Assembly: GCF_005217615.1 (NCBI RefSeq)
Contig: NZ_SZNK01000001.1
Coordinates: forward strand, 5,145,001-5,209,000
From: Brevibacillus antibioticus
GTDB lineage: Bacteria > Bacillota > Bacilli > Brevibacillales > Brevibacillaceae
DNA: 64,000 nt
Direction of reading: 5' to 3'
In this document: positions 16,998 through 25,764 of the stretch, one piece after another
How the letters are laid out: each line of letters begins with the position of its first letter
Position numbering within the stretch: position 1 is the stretch's first letter
Notes under the pieces: model-generated
What the model was told of the DNA's origin: nothing
Seen by the model: the letters and a program-made list of their open reading frames with translations, nothing else
Databases searched by the model: none
Translations under genes and position numbers: made by a program

Positions 16998-18458
16998 ATG
17001 GACGAACAATGGATCCAAAGCGTCGGGATCGATGTGGGAACAAGCACGACCAAAATGATCGTAAGCCGATTGCGATTGGGTCGCATGTCCAGCACGTTTT
17101 CGCTGCCGCGTTATCAGATCGTGGAGCGACAATTGCTGTATGCGAGTGAAGTACATTCCACACCGCTCATCGGATTTGATGAAATTGACGCTGACGGAAT
17201 CGGAGCGATTCTTGCAGCCGAGTACGACAAGGCACAAATCAGCTTGTCTCAAATCAAGTCCGGGGCGGTCATCATTACCGGAGAAACAGCCAGCAAAAAG
17301 AACGCACAGCATATCGTTCATCTGTTGGCTGAACGCTCCGGGGATTTCGTGGTAGCGACAGCAGGTGCTGACCTCGAAGGCGTGCTGGCGGGCAAAGGCG
17401 CTGGCGCAGAAAAACGCTCGCAAGCCATACAAGGTGTGATCGTCAATGTCGATATTGGCGGAGGAACAGCGAATGCAGCCTACTTCCAACGTGGCCGAGC
17501 GATTGCAACGGTTACATTCCACGTCGGAGGAAGACTGATCCGTCTCAGTCCGCAGGGTGTCGTTCAATACGTGTCGCCGAACATTCAACAATGGCTGTCG
17601 GCAAAAGGATTGCGTATCCAAGTCGGACAGGAAATCGGATTCGCGCAGCTCACAGAGGTTGCTGAACAGCTGGGACGCAGCATGCTCGATTATTTGACGG
17701 GGAAAGAGCGCCAAGTATCAGGCTTGCTCGTAGTGGGACCGCATTTGCGCGATTCCATCCCGGTTGACGAATTGACTGTCTCAGGCGGTGTGGGTCTCCT
17801 CATGAGCGGACCTCCCGTCCAAAATATTTCGGATGCGAGCCGATACGGCGATTTTGGCCCGCTGCTTGGATATGTACTCCAGCAGGAGCGCGAAAAAGGG
17901 ACGTATCCGGTACAGTGGCTAGACCCGGATCAAACGGTACGGGCAACAGTAATTGGCGCAGGGATGCAGAGTACGGAGATTAGTGGTTCAACCGTGCATA
18001 TCAAGCCGGAGCTGTTGCCGATCAAAAATATTCCGATTCTCAAGCTGGAGCTTACCGAGGAACAATTGGCAGATGCCACACGACTGCGACAAGAAGTGGC
18101 TGCTATCTACCAACTGGGTGAGCGTCTGTTTGAAAAAACGACAGGGATTCCTTTCGCACTCGCGATCTCCGGCATCGGGTACTGCTCGTACGCTTTGCTG
18201 CAGATGCTGTCCCAGGAGCTGTCGGAGCAATACCGGGCAACTTTCCCCGAGAGTCAAACGATGGTCGTGATCTGTGAAACAGATATGGCGAAAGCGCTCG
18301 GGCAGGCCTTGGCGCTGCGCTGCAAAGGGGCACCGGAAATCATTTGCATCGATCAGGTGCGTGTGGAATACGGCGATTACATTGATCTCGGTGAGCCAAT
18401 CTCGGGAACGATCATTCCCGTCGTTGTCAAAACACTCGCGTTTGATGAAAGGCCGTAA
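16998..18458 (+). CDS. eutA: Ethanolamine ammonia-lyase reactivase EutA
   Basis: 486 residues. It exchanges damaged adenosylcobalamin from ethanolamine ammonia-lyase using ATP. The actin-like ATPase fold shows as SVGIDVGTSTTKMIVSRL at the start, VNVDIGGGTANAAYF in the middle and a late GQALALRCKGAPEIICIDQV. The ATG after AAGGAGG is the start; longer frames would begin inside the terminator hairpin. It heads the eutABC-mdh transcription unit. Confidence 0.94.
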   Translation: MDEQWIQSVGIDVGTSTTKMIVSRLRLGRMSSTFSLPRYQIVERQLLYASEVHSTPLIGFDEIDADGIGAILAAEYDKAQISLSQIKSGAVIITGETASKKNAQHIVHLLAERSGDFVVATAGADLEGVLAGKGAGAEKRSQAIQGVIVNVDIGGGTANAAYFQRGRAIATVTFHVGGRLIRLSPQGVVQYVSPNIQQWLSAKGLRIQVGQEIGFAQLTEVAEQLGRSMLDYLTGKERQVSGLLVVGPHLRDSIPVDELTVSGGVGLLMSGPPVQNISDASRYGDFGPLLGYVLQQEREKGTYPVQWLDPDQTVRATVIGAGMQSTEISGSTVHIKPELLPIKNIPILKLELTEEQLADATRLRQEVAAIYQLGERLFEKTTGIPFALAISGIGYCSYALLQMLSQELSEQYRATFPESQTMVVICETDMAKALGQALALRCKGAPEIICIDQVRVEYGDYIDLGEPISGTIIPVVVKTLAFDERP

Positions 18459-18478
18459 CGTAAGAAGGGGTGGACGTG

Positions 18479-19840
18479 ATGAACACGAAAACGACTGTGC
18501 TTGGACAGACCTATCAATTTCGCGATTTGAAAGAAGTTTTCGCGAAGGCTAATGAAGATAAATCAGGCGACCAGTTGGCTGGTCTCGCCGCTGCTGATTC
18601 CCGGGAACGTGTAGCTGCCAAGCAAGTTTTGGCGGATCTGACGCTTGCGGATATCCGTAACAATCCGATGGTTCCGGCAGAAGAAGACGAAGTATCCCGT
18701 GTGATCGAAGAAGGCATCAACGAAAAAATTTATAGCGAAATCAAAAACTGGAGTGTAGCAGAACTCCGCGAGTACATTTTGAGCCATCAAGCAGGCGATA
18801 ATGAACTCAAGCGAATCAGCCGCGGCTTGTCCAGTGAGATGATTGCAGCGACTGCCAAGCTCATGAGCAACCTGGACTTGATTACGGCTGCGTCCAAGAT
18901 TAAAGTTGTGACGCATGCCAACACCGCAATCGGTCAAAAGGGCATATTGGCTTCTCGTGTACAGCCGAACCATCCATCCGATAACGTACAAGGTATCAAG
19001 GCATCCCTGTACGAAGGATTGAGCTACGGAATCGGCGATGCGGTTATCGGGATCAACCCGGTTATCGATACAGCGGACAGCGTGAAGGATATTTTGAACA
19101 TGACCAAAGACGTGATGACCAAGTTTGATATCCCGACGCAAAACTGCGTATTGGCTCACGTATCTACGCAAATGCGTGCCATCCGTAATGGGGCACCAGC
19201 AGACTTGATTTTCCAAAGCTTGGCGGGTAGTGAAAAAGGCAACAATGCATTCGGTATTGATGTAGCGCTGTTAGATGAAGCAGACGAGCTGATGCGCAAA
19301 GAGGGTACTTCCTATGGACCGAACTTCTGGTACTTCGAGACAGGTCAAGGCTCTGAGCTGTCTTCCGAGGCGCATCACGGCATGGACCAGGTAACGATGG
19401 AAGCGCGCTGCTACGGTTTGGCTCGCAAATACAATCCGTTTATCGTGAACACGGTAGTTGGATTCATCGGACCTGAGTATTTGTACGACAGCCGTCAAGT
19501 AATCCGCGCAGGCTTGGAAGACCATTACATGGGCAAAATGCACGGTTTGCCGATGGGCTGTGACGTATGCTACACGAACCACATGAAGGTCGATCAGAAC
19601 GATATGGACAATCTCGGTATCTTGCTCTCGTCGGCAGGCGTTAACTTCGTCATCGGGGTAGCTATGGCTGACGATGTCATGCTCAACTATCAATCGACGA
19701 GCTTCCATGATATTGCCGCGTTCCGTGAAGTGATGGGACTGCGACCTGCTCCTGATTTTGAAAAATGGCTGGAGAAAATGGGCATCATGGAAAACGGTAG
19801 GCTGACTGCAAAAGCAGGCGATCCGACAATCTTCATGTAA
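18479..19840 (+). CDS. eutB: Ethanolamine ammonia-lyase large subunit EutB
   Basis: 453 residues, normal for EutB. A TIM-barrel enzyme subunit that with adenosylcobalamin splits ethanolamine into acetaldehyde and ammonia. Recognised blocks include LFQSLAGSEKGN-like residues (seen as FQSLAGSEKGNNAFG), YFETGQGSELSSEAHHG and GLPMGCDVCYTNHM. The ATG lies 9 nt after AGAAGGGG; a GTG 9 nt earlier is less well placed. It is followed by eutC after 19 nt. Confidence 0.96.
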   Translation: MNTKTTVLGQTYQFRDLKEVFAKANEDKSGDQLAGLAAADSRERVAAKQVLADLTLADIRNNPMVPAEEDEVSRVIEEGINEKIYSEIKNWSVAELREYILSHQAGDNELKRISRGLSSEMIAATAKLMSNLDLITAASKIKVVTHANTAIGQKGILASRVQPNHPSDNVQGIKASLYEGLSYGIGDAVIGINPVIDTADSVKDILNMTKDVMTKFDIPTQNCVLAHVSTQMRAIRNGAPADLIFQSLAGSEKGNNAFGIDVALLDEADELMRKEGTSYGPNFWYFETGQGSELSSEAHHGMDQVTMEARCYGLARKYNPFIVNTVVGFIGPEYLYDSRQVIRAGLEDHYMGKMHGLPMGCDVCYTNHMKVDQNDMDNLGILLSSAGVNFVIGVAMADDVMLNYQSTSFHDIAAFREVMGLRPAPDFEKWLEKMGIMENGRLTAKAGDPTIFM

Positions 19841-19859
19841 GATCAGGAGGTGAAAGACG

Positions 19860-20807
19860 ATGGAACAACAATTAGATTTCTTGGTAGATAAAGTTGTAGC
19901 AGAGCTGCAAAAGAAGCTGGGTGAGGCCACAGAACCAGCTCCGTCACCAAAAGCAGAGACAGGCACAGGCTTGATCCAACTGAGATCGGAACCAAAGGCT
20001 GAGCCAGTATCGAGCGCGACGACCGCTCCGACGCAAGCGCCAGCGGTGAATGAGCACCTCGCTCCATCAGCAGAACCTGAGAGAACATCACATGTACCGA
20101 ATCCGAAGTACAAGGAAGGCTTGGATGAACTGCTGTCCAGCACGCCAGCGCGCATCGGAGTTTGGCGTGCAGGTGTGAGACCTTTGACCAAAACGATGCT
20201 CGAATTGCGTCGCGACCATGCTGCGGCTGTAGATGCTGTATACGGTGAAGTCAGTCAAGCGGTGCTCGATCAGTTCTCCCTGTTCACAGTGGAAACACAG
20301 TACGACAACACCGAAAACTATTTGAAGCGCCCAGACATGGGGCGTATCCTTACAGACGAAGGCGTGCGCTTGTTGCAAGAGCGCTGCCAAAAGAAACCAC
20401 AGGTACAAATCGTCGTTTCAGACGGCTTGAGTGCTGCTGCGGTTGACGCAAACCTGAAAGACGTGCTTCCATCCCTGATGGACTCTCTGAAAAGCTATGG
20501 ACTGACCTGCGGCACCCCGTTCTTTGTCCAAGGCGGACGCGTAGCCAGTATGGATCACGTCGGCGAGATTTTGGAGCCAGAAGTATTGGTGCTCCTGATC
20601 GGGGAGCGTCCAGGATTGGTTACGGCGCATTCCATGAGTGCATACATGTGCTACCGTCCACGCAAAGGTATGGTAGAATCAGAGCGTACAGTGATCTCGA
20701 ATATTCATCGTCAAGGTACATCTCCGGTTGAGGCGGGTGCCCACATCGGGACCATTCTCTCCAAAATGCTGGAGCAAAAAGCAAGTGGTGTAAAACTAGT
20801 CTTGTAA
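19860..20807 (+). CDS. eutC: Ethanolamine ammonia-lyase small subunit EutC
   Basis: 315 residues. It binds the cobalamin tail in complex with EutB. ARIGVWRAGVRPLTKTMLE and QIVVSDGLSAAAVDAN are EutC signatures, as is GERPGLVTAHSMSAYMCYRP. The first 20 residues form an amphipathic helix (LDFLVDKVVAELQKKLG), followed by a 75-residue Pro/Ala/Glu linker, longer than usual. The helix fits the N-terminal targeting signal known for EutC. The start follows AGGAGGTG. Confidence 0.95.
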   Translation: MEQQLDFLVDKVVAELQKKLGEATEPAPSPKAETGTGLIQLRSEPKAEPVSSATTAPTQAPAVNEHLAPSAEPERTSHVPNPKYKEGLDELLSSTPARIGVWRAGVRPLTKTMLELRRDHAAAVDAVYGEVSQAVLDQFSLFTVETQYDNTENYLKRPDMGRILTDEGVRLLQERCQKKPQVQIVVSDGLSAAAVDANLKDVLPSLMDSLKSYGLTCGTPFFVQGGRVASMDHVGEILEPEVLVLLIGERPGLVTAHSMSAYMCYRPRKGMVESERTVISNIHRQGTSPVEAGAHIGTILSKMLEQKASGVKLVL

Positions 20808-20827
20808 CATGACGAGGAGGATTCAGC

Positions 20828-21769
20828 ATGACATTTCGCAGAAAAAAAGTAGCCGTCATCGGTAGTGGTTTTACAGGAGCGACAACTGCGTTCATCATGG
20901 CGCAAAAAGAGCTGGCTGACATCGTTTTGGTCGATATCCCTCAATTGGAAAACCCAACGAAGGGGAAAGCACTCGACATGATGGAGGCTTCTCCTGTTCT
21001 CGGCTTCGATGCTAGCATTACAGGTACTTCTGACTACAAAGACATCGAAGGCTCCGATATCGTAATCATCACAGCAGGGATTGCCCGCAAGCCAGGCATG
21101 TCCCGCGACGACTTGGTAGCAACGAATGCAGCCATCATGCGCTCTGTTGCTGAGCAAGTGAAAACATACGCACCAAACTCCATCGTACTCATCCTGTCCA
21201 ACCCGGTAGATGCGATGACCTATACATTCTACAAAACGTCCGGCTTCCCGAAACACCGCGTTATCGGTCAATCCGGCGTGCTGGATACAGCTCGTTTCCG
21301 TACGTTCGTAGCGATGGAACTGAATGTATCTGTAAATGACGTAACAGGCTTCGTATTGGGTGGTCACGGTGACGACATGGTACCACTCTTGCGTTACTCC
21401 TACGCTGGTGGCATCCCACTCGAAAAATTGATCCCACAAGATCGTCTGGATGCTATCGTTGAGCGTACACGCAAAGGCGGCGGCGAGATCGTAGCTCTCT
21501 TGGGTAACGGTTCTGCTTACTATGCACCTGCGGCAGCTCTGGTAGAAATGGCAGAAGCGATCTTGAAAGACCAGAAGCGCATCCTGCCATCTATCGCTTT
21601 ACTCCAAGGCGAGTATGGCTACAACGATATCTACCTGGGTGTACCAACACTCTTGGGTGGAAACGGTATCGAGCAAGTCATCGAGTTGGATCTGACTGCT
21701 GCTGAGAAAGCAGCCTTGGATAAATCCGCAGACTCCGTTCGTGCGGTTATGAAAGTAGCTATGCCATAA
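20828..21769 (+). CDS. mdh: Malate dehydrogenase, last gene of the eut operon
   Basis: 313 residues of the LDH-like MDH family. The NAD-binding start is [18 protein letters not shown], and Asp at VLVDIP marks NAD preference. [12 protein letters not shown] contains the Arg that selects a dicarboxylic substrate in place of the lactate enzyme's Gln. [13 protein letters not shown] has the catalytic His. It lies 20 nt after eutC behind GAGGAGG, so it is cotranscribed. An mdh is not a usual eut gene; it may reoxidise NADH made by EutE, or be the only mdh of the genome. A strong terminator follows. Confidence 0.93.
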   Translation: MTFRRKKVAVIGSGFTGATTAFIMAQKELADIVLVDIPQLENPTKGKALDMMEASPVLGFDASITGTSDYKDIEGSDIVIITAGIARKPGMSRDDLVATNAAIMRSVAEQVKTYAPNSIVLILSNPVDAMTYTFYKTSGFPKHRVIGQSGVLDTARFRTFVAMELNVSVNDVTGFVLGGHGDDMVPLLRYSYAGGIPLEKLIPQDRLDAIVERTRKGGGEIVALLGNGSAYYAPAAALVEMAEAILKDQKRILPSIALLQGEYGYNDIYLGVPTLLGGNGIEQVIELDLTAAEKAALDKSADSVRAVMKVAMP

Positions 21770-21787
21770 GCACGGGTTTAAAATGAA

Positions 21788-21829
21788 AGCTTCGCCAGAT
21801 GTTTTGGCGGAGCTTTTTTTTCAATGTGG
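21788..21829 (+). terminator. Terminator of the eutABC-mdh unit
   Basis: GCTTCGCCA and TGGCGGAGC arms separated by seven bases, followed by eight T residues, just after the mdh stop. Confidence 0.85.
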
Positions 21830-21851
21830 ATAGAGTAGCTGTAGTGGTGGG

Positions 21852-22051
21852 GAAGAAGCGGATTTCCAGTCTACGCTTCGGCCTACGCCCTGCTGAGGGC
21901 GGGAACTGTTCGCTCCGAAATAAATAGCGGGAGCGCTTCAAAAGTAGAGTTTCGAGGATGTTTTTTCAGAGGTTGAAGCTGAAAACACCCGCTATTTATT
22001 TCGGAGCTGGGTAGGGCTCCAGAGGCGCTAGGACTGGAAATCCGCTTCTTC
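21852..22051. repeat. Nested inverted-repeat element of 200 nt
   Basis: Outer arms are an exact 20-bp inverted repeat (GAAGAAGCGGATTTCCAGTC at 21852-21871 and its complement at 22032-22051). Inner arms are another exact 20-bp pair (GCTCCGAAATAAATAGCGGG at 21912-21931 and complement at 21988-22007). An apical GCTTCA / TGAAGC pair lies inside. It contains no gene. It sits between the mdh terminator and the first HTH/TPR regulator. It may be a MITE or the gene of a structured RNA. The rest of 21830-22245 is AT-rich promoter sequence. Confidence 0.75.
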
Positions 22052-22245
22052 CTACGAGGCTGTATTCCCTTGAACGATTCAAGAAGAAGTAAATGTCACG
22101 GAGTGCAAACACCTGTAAGACATTGGAGGAATTGTGCGAAAAGTGACGAACTAGTTTAAAGAAATATGAAGAATTGTAAAGATGAATCTTCCAAAAAAAT
22201 ATATTTTATTGTAAAATAAAGGAAAAAATTAGGAGATGATTCTTT

Positions 22246-23616
22246 ATGGGGGGGCTGCAAGGGACAATGCACTGGTCGCTGCGGTCAGAGATTGAAAGAC
22301 ACCGTAGAGAGTGCGGCTATACCTTGAGTAAATTAGGTGAATTAACGGGCATCAACCATGGGAGTTTGAGCGAGATTCTGAACGGAAATCCACCGCGGGC
22401 TATGACCATTGGTCAATTGGATGCGCTAGCGGCGGTGTTTGGTCGCGAGCCAGGTTGGTTGTACGAATTGTATACGGAAGAATGCATAACAGAGGGACGA
22501 ATATCGCGCCCTCGGTTGATACCTTATTTAGTTCGATGCGCGGAGGTTGGGCGGAAGGATTGTATAGACGAGGTTGTTCCTAAATTGTTGGAGAATCCAA
22601 AGAATATCTCGACCCTTTTTGCCGTAGCAGAACAGCTATACGAGGAAGGGAAACAGAAACAGTCAGTACCTTTCTATGAATACGTGATTGAAAACGAAAA
22701 AGATAGTTACTCTAACCAATTTGTGATGAGTCAGTACAGACTTTTTCGAGTAGTAGTGCAAGGTACGAATTCTGAAGAAAATTGGAAGGCTGTCATTCGA
22801 TTTGATCCGTATCGAAGACGCCTACCCGAAAATAACCAGTTAGATGCACTACTACAATTAGCAAATGTTTGTTATACTATCCACAAATGGAGAGAAATGG
22901 ATAAATACGCCGATGAATTAAGGGAATTGGCTACTATTATCTATGAGGATGAGTTGCGTAGACGAAGAAGCAACAAGGCCAGTGAAATGCTTTCAACTGA
23001 ACGTCATTTGGTTGTGTACTATGGACAAGCATTTCTCATTAAAAGTATAGCATTAGAAAAACAGGAGTTGTACGAAGAAGCGAAGCGATATGTTGATGGA
23101 TACGCTGATTTAAGCTGGTTTGAATTCTTGGACGAAATTGGTCAAATCGAAATGCAGAAATTTCGATCATGGGCGACAGCGAATTTGTACACGCTGAACA
23201 TACTTATGGGGAATAGTGATGTCATCCCTGATTATATTCATTTCCTTTCTGATCATCCGAAAGAGGTCCTTTCAGGTTTAGTAACGATTGTGAGTGCTGC
23301 CAATCAATACGGTTTTTCGATCGATTCGATATTTGAGCAGTTTGCAGAACATATTGATCGTTTTGAGGATCGTCAGGACGCTATCGGCATGAGCGAACAT
23401 ATGCAGTTTCGGAATGAAATGGCGATTTACTTGTTTAAAAGAGGGAAGTATGCAGAGGGGCTTAATGAAACGCTTCGATGCCTTAGCCTGTCTGATACCA
23501 TGAAAGATTACGATAGCTTCAAAAAATGTACAGCGCTGTTTTGGACGCATCTGCAATATGCGTCTGATCAACAGAAAGGCAAGTATCAAACTATCCTTAC
23601 GAAAGGAGCTGTATAG
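22246..23616 (+). CDS. HTH plus TPR-like regulator, RNPP style (copy 1)
   Basis: 456 residues, or 449 if the ATG at 22267 is used. An Xre-type HTH covers about residues 10-75 (YTLSKLGELTGINHGSLSEIL, then TIGQLDALAAVFG). The rest is a long all-helical array of 34-40-residue antiparallel pairs (VPKLLENPKNISTLFAVAEQ, then KQSVPFYEYVIENEKDSYS), resembling the TPR-like domain of peptide receptors such as NprR, PlcR, Rap and AimR. Two paralogues lie downstream. A secreted peptide gene starts within 3 nt of its stop. Peptide-controlled DNA binding is an inference from domain order and context. Confidence 0.75.
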   Translation: MGGLQGTMHWSLRSEIERHRRECGYTLSKLGELTGINHGSLSEILNGNPPRAMTIGQLDALAAVFGREPGWLYELYTEECITEGRISRPRLIPYLVRCAEVGRKDCIDEVVPKLLENPKNISTLFAVAEQLYEEGKQKQSVPFYEYVIENEKDSYSNQFVMSQYRLFRVVVQGTNSEENWKAVIRFDPYRRRLPENNQLDALLQLANVCYTIHKWREMDKYADELRELATIIYEDELRRRRSNKASEMLSTERHLVVYYGQAFLIKSIALEKQELYEEAKRYVDGYADLSWFEFLDEIGQIEMQKFRSWATANLYTLNILMGNSDVIPDYIHFLSDHPKEVLSGLVTIVSAANQYGFSIDSIFEQFAEHIDRFEDRQDAIGMSEHMQFRNEMAIYLFKRGKYAEGLNETLRCLSLSDTMKDYDSFKKCTALFWTHLQYASDQQKGKYQTILTKGAV

Positions 23617-23618
23617 TG

Positions 23619-23741
23619 ATGAAGGGGATTTTACTCTCACTTGCTCTCGTTTTGGGTTTGGGTGTCAATGGTGTAAGTGAACCAGCAAAGATAGGAAACG
23701 ATGTAGTAGTCACTAATTATGGTCATGGAATAGGTGGCTAA
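23619..23741 (+). CDS. Candidate exported signalling pro-peptide (40 aa), Phr-like
   Basis: A 40-residue frame, behind AAAGGAG at 23602-23608 and starting 2 nt after the regulator stop (GTG at 23616 overlaps it). It has a short basic start (MKG), a hydrophobic core (ILLSLALVLGLGV) and a small polar C-terminus ending VVVTNYGHGIGG. This is the size and layout of Phr, NprX, PapR or AimP precursors, which are exported, cut and re-imported to bind the adjacent receptor. A terminator follows 18 nt later. Function is inferred from position and form; no homologue was checked. Confidence 0.6.
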   Translation: MKGILLSLALVLGLGVNGVSEPAKIGNDVVVTNYGHGIGG

Positions 23742-23758
23742 ATAGATCGTACCCAGGA

Positions 23759-23785
23759 AACATCCCATCGATGGGATGTTTTTTT
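23759..23785 (+). terminator. Terminator of the regulator-peptide unit
   Basis: AACATCCC and GGGATGTT arms with a six-base centre and seven T residues. The same AACATCC hairpin recurs before the other two Spo0E-like cassettes. Confidence 0.85.
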
Positions 23786-23868
23786 CTATTCTATTTTTCT
23801 TAGTCGGTGAATTTCTGCACATCCCTGTATAGTAATTATATGTAATAAATTGTAAAAGAGAGGGGGCG

Positions 23869-24159
23869 TTGGATATTACTGCTATCGCAAATATTTTAGA
23901 TAGGGATGTTTCTTTTCACCCTGGAAACTCCCCCAAAAAAGGCACAGCATCAGCCCCTAAAAGTAAGTGTACGATCCGGGGCATGGTAAAGGAAATCGGT
24001 TGCCACTTAGAGTTGGATAATAGAATCGATCAGCTACGACGGGAAATGATGGAGTTGGCGGGAAATTACGGTCTCTCACATGATAAAGTTTTGGCTGTGA
24101 GCCAACAATTGGATAAATATATTGTCATTGCACAAAACAGGCTAAAAACGGAAAAGTAA
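23869..24159 (+). CDS. Spo0E-like aspartyl-phosphate phosphatase with N-terminal extension
   Basis: 96 residues, TTG start after AGAGGGGG. The last 50 residues form the Spo0E helical hairpin: LDNRIDQLRREMMELA, then the catalytic-type motif VSQQLDKYI (family SxELDxLI). Spo0E proteins dephosphorylate Spo0A-P and delay sporulation. The 45-residue N-terminal part (GTASAPKSKCTIRGMV) is absent from classic Spo0E and is shared in form with two later copies. It lies directly after the first regulator-peptide unit. Confidence 0.72.
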   Translation: MDITAIANILDRDVSFHPGNSPKKGTASAPKSKCTIRGMVKEIGCHLELDNRIDQLRREMMELAGNYGLSHDKVLAVSQQLDKYIVIAQNRLKTEK

Positions 24160-24362
24160 GTCCTTCGCACACCTCAAGGCCCCCAAACCCTTTCATTAAC
24201 CTCTATCGCTGTATTTACCGACTCTAGATAAATCTGAGTCAAAGTTCCGAGCTGGATGACGAATTGATAGAAAGGTCATGTAGTGCATTTTGAAAAACTA
24301 CAAAAATTGTAAAATCGGTAAAAGATAGAAAGGAAGATCCTTATAGGGGGCTGCAAGGGACA

Positions 24363-25685
24363 ATGCATCGGTCGCTACGGTCAGAAATTGAAAAATGTCG
24401 GAGAAAGCACGGTTATACATTAAGCAAATTGGGTGAAATAACTGGCATTAACCCCGGGAGTTTGAGTGAGATTCTCAATGGGAATCCGCCGCGTGCAATC
24501 ACCATTGGTCAGTTAGACGCGCTAGCCAAGGTGTTTGGTCACGATCCGGGTTGGTTGTATGAATTATACCCGGAAGAATGTATATCAGAGGGGAGAATAT
24601 CGCGCCCCCGATTAATACCATACTTGATTCGATGCGTGGAGGTTGGGCGAAAGGATTGCATAGAAGCTACTGTCCCCAAAATGATGGAGAATCCGAAAAA
24701 CATCTCGATTCTGTTTGCTCTTGCAGAACAGCTATATAAGAAAGGGCAACTGAAAGAGTCAGTGCCCTTTTATGAATATGTTATCGAGAATGAGAAAGAT
24801 AGCTATTCTGAGCACTTCGTGATGAGCCAGTATCGGTTATTTCGTGCGGTACTGGGGACAAATGCGGAAGAAAATTGGGAGAATGTGATTCGGTTTTCTC
24901 CGTATCGCAATCGGCTTCCAGAAAACTACCAACTCGATGCCTTATTCCAATTAGCACGGGTTTGTTTTGCTTTGCAAAAGTGGAACAAATCAGGGGAGTA
25001 CGGTGACGAGTTACGGCTTCTTACAGAAACTGTTCACATGCATGAATTGGACAGGTTGAAAAGAAACAAAAAAGGGGAACCCCTGAAACCAGAGCGTCCT
25101 CTTGTCTATTATTACGGAATGGGACATTTATATAAAGGTGCAGCACTGGAAATGCAAGGAATGTATGAAGAGGCGAAGCAGTATGTGCAAGTTTACGCTG
25201 ATTTAGGATGGTTTGAATTACTTGATGAAGACGGACGTAAAGAGGTAGAGAGATTCAAAGTATGGGCAAAGGCGAACTCCTATACACTGGAGGTATTATC
25301 TGGGAATACAGACGTCTTAGAAGAGTATGTAGACTATCTTGAAAGTCTGCCCGCCAATGAAATTCTTGCCGGTATGATTTCTATTATGAAATCAGCTAAT
25401 ACCCACCATTTTTGTGTAGATGATATATTGGATCGCTTTTCTTCGCAAATTGCTAGTTTCGATCAATTTACAGAAGCAATAGGATTAGATCGACACCTCC
25501 AGTTTCGGTATCAGACAGCCATTTATGAGTTTGGTAAAGGGCGGATCGAGAGAGGGATTGAAGAAAGTATATATTACCTTTCTCTCGCCGATTTGATGAA
25601 TCGACATGACGAGGCTCTTACATACATAGCATTGTTTGGATGGTTAGGGAATATGAATAAGCGAATAGCTAACCAAAACAATTAG
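24363..25685 (+). CDS. HTH plus TPR-like regulator, RNPP style (copy 2)
   Basis: 440 residues, closely matching copy 3 and more distantly copy 1. The HTH (YTLSKLGEITGINPGSLSEIL) is followed by the same helical array. The longer start seen in copies 1 and 3 is broken here by TAG at the matching place, so the ATG of MHRSLRSEI is the start; this suggests that it is the true start in all three. No pro-peptide frame follows the stop; 80 nt separate it from copy 3. Either it shares the peptide of copy 1 or has lost its partner. Confidence 0.75.
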   Translation: MHRSLRSEIEKCRRKHGYTLSKLGEITGINPGSLSEILNGNPPRAITIGQLDALAKVFGHDPGWLYELYPEECISEGRISRPRLIPYLIRCVEVGRKDCIEATVPKMMENPKNISILFALAEQLYKKGQLKESVPFYEYVIENEKDSYSEHFVMSQYRLFRAVLGTNAEENWENVIRFSPYRNRLPENYQLDALFQLARVCFALQKWNKSGEYGDELRLLTETVHMHELDRLKRNKKGEPLKPERPLVYYYGMGHLYKGAALEMQGMYEEAKQYVQVYADLGWFELLDEDGRKEVERFKVWAKANSYTLEVLSGNTDVLEEYVDYLESLPANEILAGMISIMKSANTHHFCVDDILDRFSSQIASFDQFTEAIGLDRHLQFRYQTAIYEFGKGRIERGIEESIYYLSLADLMNRHDEALTYIALFGWLGNMNKRIANQNN

Positions 25686-25764
25686 GTAACTAGTATCCGT
25701 CAACGTTCTTGTAAATATAGCGTAGAAGGTTTTGGCTGTAAGCCAGACGAAAGTATAATCCTTT

